Below are positions 12,665 through 24,069 of a stretch of 24,069 nucleotides of DNA, piece after piece. Position 1 is the first letter of the stretch. Each line of letters opens with the position of its first letter. Below the pieces are notes generated by a model, which saw only the letters and a list, made by a program, of their open reading frames with translations, made no database searches and was not told where the DNA came from. Position numbers and translations under genes: made by a program. The DNA comes from Candidatus Saccharimonadota bacterium. Lineage in GTDB: Bacteria > Patescibacteriota > Saccharimonadia > Saccharimonadales > Saccharimonadaceae. The DNA is taken from contig CAJPLV010000014.1 in assembly GCA_905371715.1 (NCBI GenBank), positions 1 to 24,069 on the forward strand, written 5' to 3'.

Positions 12665-15600
12665 GTGGGCGCACTAATAGTACTTTTTGTTACAGCGGCA
12701 TTGATTGCGGCTGGTGCAACAGTTATATTTTTCGTGTATCGCGGCACATTGCGTGAAGCAAAGAATTACGAGCGCGGATTGAAGATGGTGCCGATTTTAA
12801 TTCATCTGCCACCGGCGAGCGACGACATTGCAGGTGAAAATCGCGACAAGCGCGACTTGACCGAAGAGGTGTTGTCGCAGGCGCAAGTGATGTATAACAT
12901 TATTGCGAGTACTGTTACGAAAGGATTTAAGAGCCGAATCTATGGTCAGCGTCATTTATCGTTTGAAATCGTGGCGCGCGACGGACTTGTGTATTATTAC
13001 GCTGTCGTACCAACGGTCCTTACGAGCGTTGTGCGCCAGGCGGTGGCAGCGGCATATCCATCAGCGCGACTTGAAGAGGTAACGGAGCACTCGGTGTTTA
13101 GTAAAGTGGGAAAGATGAGCGGGACGATTGGCGGTGAATTTACGCTTAAGAAGCATTACTCATATCCGATTGCAACTTACATGGAGTCGAAGCGTGATGC
13201 GTCGCGTGCTTTGCTGAATGCGATTTCGGCAGCAGGACGTGAAGATGGCATTGGGCTGCAATTTTTGATTCGCCCAGCGCGCGACAACTGGTCGAAGGTC
13301 GCTGTGTCAATGGCTGAGAAAATTATTAAAGATAAACAGAATGGCAAGAAGTCTCCGCTTGGTTCGTTTTTCTCGCCAAACGAATTGATGGAGGCGCTAT
13401 GGAAACCACCGACTGGATCGACTGACGGCAATAAAGGTCCCGGCGAAGAGAATAAGCAATTAAATGCAGTTGAGCAGGCAACGGTTGAGGCGATTCAGGA
13501 AAAAACGCGGTACCCTGGCTATGAGGTTTTGGTTCGTGTTGTCGTGTCGTCGAATACAGCGGCGCGTTCGCAGGGTGTTTTGAAAAATATTGTTGCAGCA
13601 TTCGCATTGTTTGACTCACCAACGTTTAATGGATTTAAGTTTAATCTATCAAAGAATATTGAAGAGTTAACCTCATCGTTTATCTTTAGATTTTTCCCAC
13701 AGCAGGTTAACCAGAATATATTGAACAGCGTAGAGCTGGCAACGCTATTTCATTTGCCGGATCAAAACAGCATACCAACATCGCAAGTAAAACGGCAGAT
13801 GAGTAAACAAGTGGATGGTCCGACACAAGTCATGGAGACAGGGCTATTGCTTGGCTATAACGAGTTTCGCGGCGTTAAAAAGCCGATTCGTTTGAGCGAT
13901 AAAGATCGTCGCCGTCATATTCATGTGATTGGACAGACTGGTGTTGGAAAGTCTGTATTGCAAGAGAATCTAGCATATCAAGATATGCTAGATGGCCGTG
14001 GCTTTGCGTTCGTTGATCCGCACGGTGACTCAGCAGAGGCACTCTTAAGCAAAGTGCCGAAGGAACGCGTTGAGGATGTTGTTTATTTTAACCCAAGTGA
14101 CATGGACAATCCGATCGGATTGAATATGTTTGAGTTTGACCACCCCGACCAAAAAGACTTTTTGGTGCAGGAGGCGATTGGGATGCTATATGGACTGTAT
14201 GACCCTGGACATACGGGAATCGTTGGTCCACGTCTTGAACATATATTCCGAAACTGCGCGTTGCTACTGATGAGCGATCCGGGCGGTGGTACGTTTATTG
14301 ATATTCCAAAATTGCTTATCGACGATGCATTTATGAAGAGTAAGCTGAAATATGTTACCGACCAACAAGTGCTTGACTTCTGGACGAAAGAGTTCCCTGC
14401 GTCGCAGCGGTCAAGTGAAGCGGGTGAAGTTATTAGCTGGGTCGTATCGAAATTTGGGCCATTTATTTCTAATGATGCGATGCGAAATATTATCGGGCAA
14501 AAGAAGAGCGGATTTAATTTTGCGGATATTATGAATAATCGTAAAATTTTGCTCGCAAACTTGTCAAAGGGAAAAATGGGAGATTTGAACTCAAAACTCC
14601 TTGGTATTATTTTTGTGATGAAATTCCAAGCGGCGGCAATGGCCCGCGCAAATATACCAGAGGAAGAGCGCAAAGATTTTACGTTGTATGTCGATGAGTT
14701 CCAGAACTTTGCGACCGATAGTTTTGAAACAATCCTTAGCGAAGCGCGTAAGTATCGGTTGAGCTTGGTGCTTGGCAACCAGTTTATGACACAGCTACAG
14801 GAAAGCTTGCGTGAGGCAATTTTAGGTAACGTGGGTACAACGATCACTGGGCGCATTGGTATTACCGACGCGGAGATTATGGTAAAGCGCTATACTCCAG
14901 TGTTTGACGCGGAAGATTTGACGAAGTTACCAAACTTTGAGTCGGTTTGTGTGGCGCAGATAGAGGGCGTGCCTTCGGCACCGTTTAGTATGAGCTGGGT
15001 TCCACCTATGGGACAGAGCAATCAGCAGCTTGGTGATGCGCTGAAGCGGTTGTCTGCAGTGAAATATGGACATCCACGTGCGCAGGTAGAACGAGAAATC
15101 TTCGAGCGGCTCAAAACAGCAGATGCTGCACAGTCTGGAGCAAAGACGGGGAGAGCAGGTGTGGCTCCATCCGCTGGGACGAAGCCTGGTGGTGTTGGTG
15201 CGCCAAAGTCTGGCGGCTCGTCATTTTTAGACGAGTGGCTTGCCAAACGTAAGCAGATGACGGGAGGAAGCGGGCGCTCGTCGGTAGCGAGCGTTGCGAG
15301 TGCGGGCAAAATGATGCCGCCGCAGCCGGTCGCCTCGCCAATGAGTCCGCCTCCAGCGACCATTCCTGGGGCAACGAGTAATCCATTCCAATCAGGTGCG
15401 GCTTCGGGAGTGAGTGGCTATCCGTCTGCTAGCCAGTCGGTGGCTCAGTATGGCAATAATACACCTCCGCAGCAGATGCTGCGTCCTGGGTTGGTAAATC
15501 AGCCGCCATCCTCTCCGCCGCAACCGGCGAATAGCCTAATGTCTACGTCGGCTACCGCTAGTTTACGCGACAATTTCAATACTGTCACGCCCCCTGTGTC

Positions 15601-15718
15601 GCAAGCCGAAGCCGGGATGGCATCGCCGCCACAACAACCATTACAGCGGCCGTCTGACGGGCGTATAGATGCAATATCATCCCGCCAGGACGATGAGGTG
15701 ACGATAAAATTGCGGTAG
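12665..15718 (+). CDS. Membrane-anchored VirD4/TraG-like ATPase (type IV secretion or conjugation type)
   Basis: 1017 aa. One membrane helix (about 3-27) is followed by a domain without a recognised motif (30-400), then a RecA-like ATPase with Walker A GQTGVGKS (423-430), the FVDPHGD segment shortly after, and Walker B LYVDEFQNF (D677, E678) followed by EARKYRLSLVLGNQ. This pattern is shared by TraG/VirD4/TraD coupling proteins and related DUF87-type pumps that move DNA or protein through type IV systems. The last ~200 residues are a Pro/Ser/Gln/Gly-rich low-complexity tail. The GTG start has GGGGG as ribosome binding site. No relaxase, VirB4 or channel genes lie in this window, so whether it exports DNA, protein or serves in uptake is undecided. 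Confidence 0.85.
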   Translation: MGALIVLFVTAALIAAGATVIFFVYRGTLREAKNYERGLKMVPILIHLPPASDDIAGENRDKRDLTEEVLSQAQVMYNIIASTVTKGFKSRIYGQRHLSFEIVARDGLVYYYAVVPTVLTSVVRQAVAAAYPSARLEEVTEHSVFSKVGKMSGTIGGEFTLKKHYSYPIATYMESKRDASRALLNAISAAGREDGIGLQFLIRPARDNWSKVAVSMAEKIIKDKQNGKKSPLGSFFSPNELMEALWKPPTGSTDGNKGPGEENKQLNAVEQATVEAIQEKTRYPGYEVLVRVVVSSNTAARSQGVLKNIVAAFALFDSPTFNGFKFNLSKNIEELTSSFIFRFFPQQVNQNILNSVELATLFHLPDQNSIPTSQVKRQMSKQVDGPTQVMETGLLLGYNEFRGVKKPIRLSDKDRRRHIHVIGQTGVGKSVLQENLAYQDMLDGRGFAFVDPHGDSAEALLSKVPKERVEDVVYFNPSDMDNPIGLNMFEFDHPDQKDFLVQEAIGMLYGLYDPGHTGIVGPRLEHIFRNCALLLMSDPGGGTFIDIPKLLIDDAFMKSKLKYVTDQQVLDFWTKEFPASQRSSEAGEVISWVVSKFGPFISNDAMRNIIGQKKSGFNFADIMNNRKILLANLSKGKMGDLNSKLLGIIFVMKFQAAAMARANIPEEERKDFTLYVDEFQNFATDSFETILSEARKYRLSLVLGNQFMTQLQESLREAILGNVGTTITGRIGITDAEIMVKRYTPVFDAEDLTKLPNFESVCVAQIEGVPSAPFSMSWVPPMGQSNQQLGDALKRLSAVKYGHPRAQVEREIFERLKTADAAQSGAKTGRAGVAPSAGTKPGGVGAPKSGGSSFLDEWLAKRKQMTGGSGRSSVASVASAGKMMPPQPVASPMSPPPATIPGATSNPFQSGAASGVSGYPSASQSVAQYGNNTPPQQMLRPGLVNQPPSSPPQPANSLMSTSATASLRDNFNTVTPPVSQAEAGMASPPQQPLQRPSDGRIDAISSRQDDEVTIKLR

Positions 15719-15755
15719 GCTTACCGATGTAAAGGCGGTAAACTTGTAAAGAGCT

Positions 15756-15809
15756 CTTCAGGGTAGAAGATGAAAAAGCGCAACTATAGAATCAGTCTAC
15801 CCTGCGAAG
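15756..15809. repeat. Imperfect inverted repeat between convergent genes
   Basis: CTTCAGGGTAGA (15756-15767) pairs with TCTACCCTG-C-GAAG (15796-15809) with a single bulged C, leaving a 28-nt loop. A second small hairpin TTACCG/CGGTAA is at 15721-15726/15736-15741. Neither has a proper T tract. The position in the 122-nt gap between two convergent genes suggests mRNA 3'-end structure or a non-canonical terminator. Confidence 0.55.
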
Positions 15810-15840
15810 GATAATTCCCTAGGATTTTTAGTCTGGCGCT

Positions 15841-16422
15841 CTACCTATCTTTACCGATAATAAGTAGTCGGAAATAGTCATAGACGAGCCCGATGACCCA
15901 CCCAAGCCCAAAAGCAGCAATCGTTTCAGTACCTGACAATTGGTAGCCATATGCGCGCGCTACGAGATAGGTGATGAGTACGAGAACGAACGAGCAAACG
16001 GCTCCTGATAAAATAGCGTTCGGTCGCGCAACAGAATTACCGACAACTTCGCTAGTCTTTTCGACGGCTTTGTTATGAATAATTTTGCTGAAGGTGCGAC
16101 TTGGTGCTGACATGTGAGATTGCACTTCGTCCATCGTTTTCGCGAACGCTTTTTCCCGTTCCTGCTTAGAGATTGGTCCTTTGCGTCGTTCGGCTGGTGA
16201 TGGGTCACTCCGCTCTGTCTCTTTGCGATTCTCTTTTTCGGCTTTTGCAACAGCTTCAAGCGTTTCGCGGCGTGCGTTTTCAAGCCTTTCTGCTTTATTT
16301 TCACGAGTTGATTCTCGTTCGCGGTTCTCGTTCGCAGCTTCGTGCTGCTCGGCGGCGAACTTACGTGACTCATTTAATGACTCTCTTTTTTCGGTTGATC
16401 CTGGTAACTTTTCGTTGTTCAT
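15841..16422 (-). CDS. Charged coiled-coil protein with two C-terminal membrane helices
   Basis: 193 aa. Residues 1-110 are extremely rich in Glu, Arg, Lys and Asn with long heptad-like helices (for example ENARRETLEAVAKAEKENRK), so a coiled coil or extended cytoplasmic helix is likely. Residues about 136-158 and 166-189 are membrane helices joined by a short YGYQLSG loop. There is no signal peptide. AGGGGTGG precedes the ATG at 16422. It lies 28 nt after the surface-protein gene on the same strand, so the two are probably cotranscribed. The function is unknown; a membrane anchor or scaffold is a guess. Confidence 0.78.
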   Translation of the reverse strand: MNNEKLPGSTEKRESLNESRKFAAEQHEAANENRERESTRENKAERLENARRETLEAVAKAEKENRKETERSDPSPAERRKGPISKQEREKAFAKTMDEVQSHMSAPSRTFSKIIHNKAVEKTSEVVGNSVARPNAILSGAVCSFVLVLITYLVARAYGYQLSGTETIAAFGLGWVIGLVYDYFRLLIIGKDR

Positions 16423-16450
16423 ATACCACCCCTTGTTTTAAAAATATGTG

Positions 16451-18058
16451 TTAAATTGTGCCAGTATTAAAGTCGCGGCGTATTAAGCGTACTTCTTTTT
16501 TCAGCTGGCGCGAGCGTGCGTAGAAGAACGTAATGACGGCGAATATAATTGCTGCGAATGCGATATTCTCGCTGGGACCAGTGTGCGGTAGTTGGGCGAC
16601 AACTGACTCAACTTTCTTTTGGACGGGGCAATCGACGTTGACATTGACAGTGTTTCCGAACGTGTTTGTCATGACGCAGTCGTAGGAATTTGGGTTGCCT
16701 GTGCCGGCGCTTTTTGCGGCAATCGTGCTCGCGAGTTTTACGCTAAATATGCGCGTCTGTGTTTCGCCTGGTTTTAATGTTACTTTTGGCCATGTCAGTA
16801 GTGTTTTTGTCGCGATTCCGTCTGACGAATTGTCATCTGTGAGCGTGCCTCCGCCAGTGTTTTCTAGGCTCGCATATTGCAAAACATCGGCTAGATCCTC
16901 CTTGATCGTGTATTCTGTCGCTTTTAGTCCTTTGTTGGTGACGTTAATTTTGTACACAATCTGATCAGTGGCTTTTGCCGCAATCGTTGTGGCGTCGGTG
17001 TTGTTCTGTGACGTATTTTGTGCGGTCTTGGTTTGAATAATTTCAGCATTACATTTTGCATCGTTGATCCAAATCGTTGAGTCACCGGGACATGGCTGGC
17101 AGTTTGGGTCTGTTTTGAGTAGGGCTGGGTTCTGCGGGCACTTTGCTGGCGGGGCGATTGTAAAGCCTTTGGTACACCCAGCACTCGTTCTATCGCCAAG
17201 TGATGTCTTGATTGTTAATTTGACCGAGTAACTGCCGGGGGTTTTCTCCGTATAAGTTGCGACACTTGAACTACTCTCTATCGTCTTAACCAGTGTGTTA
17301 TCGCGATATACCTGGAATATATACTTTGAAATCGTTGCGCCATCCGTAACAATCCCGCTGCCAGTGAATTGATAGGTATCGCCGTTCTTTTTGATGTCAA
17401 GTGCTGAGCACGTTGAGGTTGGGTTTTTAGGTGGCATTGAACAGTTAGGATAGGCTCCCACTTGACCTGGAGGGCACGCTGGTCGCGGCGGGATAGTAAA
17501 CGTGATTAAGTTGCCGCACGAGCGCATAATGCCGAACCATAAGCCAGTTGATGAGGATCGCCCGACATAGGCGGAATAAGAACCGCTATTTCCCCAAAGT
17601 CGTTGTGGTCGGTAATAAAAAGTACGCGTGCCGCCGCTCGTTTTCACGGTATAACTTCCTTCGCCGCTTGAAGCACCAAAAACAGGCTTCATGCCCCAGG
17701 AATACAACCCTTCGCTGCTGCGGTGATACTCTAAATTACCAGTTGCTCGTTGGATGTCGGCACGAGAAATGCCAATGGCGGTATACAGATCACGAATGTT
17801 GTTGACGTTCTGGTCGTAGCTGGACATAACAGCGCCTGGAGTGTGAGTACCGCCGTATACCATGTCGGTTGCGTCGGCGGCGCTTGCTGGTTCTGGCGCT
17901 TGAAGCATTGTAAATGACTGGACAATAAGCGCAAGAGTGGTGAATATAAGCCCAAGGCGGCGTGTTGTCTCTTCTTTTCTCAGACGCTTAGCATAAAACC
18001 CTAGTTGTCCGACAAGTGCAGGGCTAAACGAAAGGTTTGATACGAGCTTTCTAAACAT
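16451..18058 (-). CDS. Secreted surface protein with DUF11-like domain and LPHTG sorting signal
   Basis: 535 aa. A long basic N-region (1-35) precedes a hydrophobic stretch and a signal-peptidase site near ASA-AD (about residue 60). Then come an unrecognised globular domain (65-190), a proline/cysteine linker, a PKD-like beta domain (about 215-300, ending GSYSVKLTI), a second Cys-rich linker, and a DUF11-like domain (350-475: VTNKGLKATEYTIKEDL, WPKVTLKPGETQTRIFSV). The C-terminus carries LPHTG (490-494), a hydrophobic helix (499-514) and a basic tail, the layout of a sortase substrate, although the tail is longer than usual. The ribosome binding site is AAAAAGG. It probably lies on the cell surface; an adhesion role in the epibiotic lifestyle is inference. 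Confidence 0.82.
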   Translation of the reverse strand: MFRKLVSNLSFSPALVGQLGFYAKRLRKEETTRRLGLIFTTLALIVQSFTMLQAPEPASAADATDMVYGGTHTPGAVMSSYDQNVNNIRDLYTAIGISRADIQRATGNLEYHRSSEGLYSWGMKPVFGASSGEGSYTVKTSGGTRTFYYRPQRLWGNSGSYSAYVGRSSSTGLWFGIMRSCGNLITFTIPPRPACPPGQVGAYPNCSMPPKNPTSTCSALDIKKNGDTYQFTGSGIVTDGATISKYIFQVYRDNTLVKTIESSSSVATYTEKTPGSYSVKLTIKTSLGDRTSAGCTKGFTIAPPAKCPQNPALLKTDPNCQPCPGDSTIWINDAKCNAEIIQTKTAQNTSQNNTDATTIAAKATDQIVYKINVTNKGLKATEYTIKEDLADVLQYASLENTGGGTLTDDNSSDGIATKTLLTWPKVTLKPGETQTRIFSVKLASTIAAKSAGTGNPNSYDCVMTNTFGNTVNVNVDCPVQKKVESVVAQLPHTGPSENIAFAAIIFAVITFFYARSRQLKKEVRLIRRDFNTGTI

Positions 18059-18125
18059 AGTGCAACCTTTTTTGTGTTAAAATTTCCGAGATAAATCTCT
18101 TTTGACTACTAGTTTAGCATATGCG

Positions 18126-18155
18126 TTTATAGATAGCAATAACTTGAATGAACAA
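18126..18155 (-). promoter_or_regulatory. Candidate promoter of the surface-protein unit
   Basis: On the minus strand: TTGTTC (complement of 18150-18155), an 18-bp spacer and TATAAA (complement of 18126-18131). It lies back to back with the gyrB -35 box. An alternative TTGCTA/TAAACT pair lies about 15 bp closer to the gene. A GAGATAAATCTC palindrome at 18088-18099 lies in the resulting leader. Confidence 0.4.
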
Positions 18156-18173
18156 TTTTTTTTATGGTATAAT
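18144..18173 (+). promoter_or_regulatory. Promoter of gyrB-gyrA
   Basis: TTGAAT (18144-18149), an 18-bp spacer and TATAAT (18168-18173) preceded by TGG, an extended -10 element. The predicted start near 18180 gives a 44-nt leader with GAGGGAG as ribosome binding site. Confidence 0.78.
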
Positions 18174-18196
18174 CGGTGTAGAAATGAATAATCTGA

Positions 18197-22760
<4,564 letters not shown>

Positions 22761-22768
22761 CGTATAAT

Positions 22769-23197
22769 ATGACGATATCTCCATATTTAGTAGCGGTTGC
22801 TGTTGGATGGATTATTGCTCAAGGCGCTAAATATACTACGGCAGCAGTAAAAGCGCGCAGTTTGCATGTGTTTGATCGGCTGTATTTGTCCGGTAATATG
22901 CCAAGTGCGCACAGTGCAACAGTTGTGTCGATTGCGACGCTTATTGCGCTACGAGACGGCATTGATAGTGGACTATTTGGTCTCGCAGCGGTTTTGGCAC
23001 TTGTCGTTATGTACGATGCTATGATGGTGCGCCATTCGGTTGGCGAACAGGGAGCGGTTATTAAGCGCATTCTGAAAGAGTCAAATCTAGCAGTAAAAGA
23101 GCCTCATGTAGCGGACGGGCATACGCCGCTTGAAGTGGTTGTTGGTGTATGTATTGGCGTGCTTGCTGGTATTATTGTATTTTACACTACAAAATAG
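22769..23197 (+). CDS. Divergent PAP2 family membrane protein (DUF212, YuiD-like)
   Basis: 142 aa with about four membrane helices. The PAP2-like motifs are SGNMPSAHSATVVS (residues 41-54), DAMMVRHSVGEQ (near 90) and GHTPLEVVVG (near 117), as in the divergent PAP2/DUF212 family related to membrane phosphatases that act on lipid phosphates. The true substrate of this branch is not established. It begins 8 nt after gyrA and is probably read through from it. The ribosome binding site is weak. The TATAAT immediately before the ATG is too close to be its own promoter. Confidence 0.92.
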   Translation: MTISPYLVAVAVGWIIAQGAKYTTAAVKARSLHVFDRLYLSGNMPSAHSATVVSIATLIALRDGIDSGLFGLAAVLALVVMYDAMMVRHSVGEQGAVIKRILKESNLAVKEPHVADGHTPLEVVVGVCIGVLAGIIVFYTTK

Positions 23198-23210
23198 CCA
23201 AAAAACAGTG

Positions 23211-23239
23211 TTGACTTGCTGAAAAAATCGCGCTACAAT
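23211..23239 (+). promoter_or_regulatory. rRNA operon promoter
   Basis: TTGACT (23211-23216), a 17-bp spacer and TACAAT (23234-23239). The predicted start near 23246 gives an rRNA leader of about 137 nt. It lies only 13 nt after the preceding gene. Confidence 0.82.
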
Positions 23240-23299
23240 GATGGACAGTCTAGTTGCGAGATGGAAGAAACTGTAGTTCTGTTGTGTAGTTAGACGCAG

Positions 23300-23312
23300 T
23301 GCTGTTTAACAA
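23300..23312 (+). promoter_or_regulatory. boxA antitermination element in the rRNA leader
   Basis: TGCTGTTTAACAA differs by one base from the E. coli rrn boxA TGCTCTTTAACA. BoxA RNA binds NusB-NusE and lets polymerase resist Rho-dependent termination in rRNA operons. A hairpin GTCTAT/ATAGAC (23338-23343 with 23355-23360) follows, a possible processing or boxC-like stem. Confidence 0.72.
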
Positions 23313-23382
23313 TTTAATTGTGCAATAATCATCGTCAGTCTATTTTTGAGTAAGATAGACGTTTCAAATCAATGAAACATCT

Positions 23383-24069
<687 letters not shown>

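Noticed and set aside
22763..22768. TATAAT immediately before the PAP2 gene as its promoter
   Set aside because: Transcription would begin inside the coding sequence; read-through from gyrA is more likely.

Overview
The window comes from a member of Candidatus Saccharibacteria (TM7, Patescibacteria/CPR). The clearest evidence is the 5' part of a 16S rRNA gene at the right end: it contains a 19-base stretch (23906-23924) that I recall as the target of a TM7-specific 16S primer. Gene content agrees: short intergenic gaps, the standard genetic code (TGA is used as a stop), small core proteins, and CPR-type proteins of unknown function.

Left third (1-9.5 kb) is dense housekeeping DNA. A tRNA-Val(GAC) on the minus strand is followed on the plus strand by thrS, an alkyltransferase-like gene and miaA. 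thrS has a good promoter and a leader that looks like a translational T-box. Next come a winged-helix regulator and a degenerate metallo-beta-lactamase-fold protein, closed by a 15-bp bidirectional terminator. rpmB (minus) and an M50 site-2 protease gene (plus) diverge from overlapping promoters. Two RNA genes follow: a rod-shaped 6S-like candidate (5767-5901) and rnpB. The minus-strand infC-rpmI-rplT operon comes next, with infC probably starting at AUC, then the ComM-type AAA+ ATPase gene. ssrA (tmRNA) lies divergently from comM and is predicted to encode an unusually long tag.

Middle (9.5-11.8 kb) is about 2.3 kb of AT-rich DNA without a convincing intact protein gene, directly downstream of ssrA. 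It holds inverted repeats, a possible decayed reading frame (10017-10439) and, at its right end, a compact block (about 11.43-11.78 kb) of many perfect stems including an H-type pseudoknot. That block has its own candidate promoter and is the best candidate here for an undescribed structured RNA.

Right part (11.8-18.1 kb) is a cell-envelope and secretion region. It encodes a four-helix membrane protein, a small acidic protein, and a 1017-residue membrane-anchored VirD4/TraG-like ATPase. On the minus strand are a secreted DUF11-like surface protein with a C-terminal LPHTG sorting signal and, co-directional with it, a charged coiled-coil protein with two membrane helices. The two blocks converge at 15.7-15.8 kb. 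Together they suggest DNA or protein transfer and surface display, plausible for an epibiont that lives on other bacteria.

18.2-24.07 kb returns to core genes: gyrB and gyrA with an 8-nt overlap, a divergent PAP2 membrane protein, and the rrn promoter, boxA-containing leader and the first ~690 nt of 16S rRNA.
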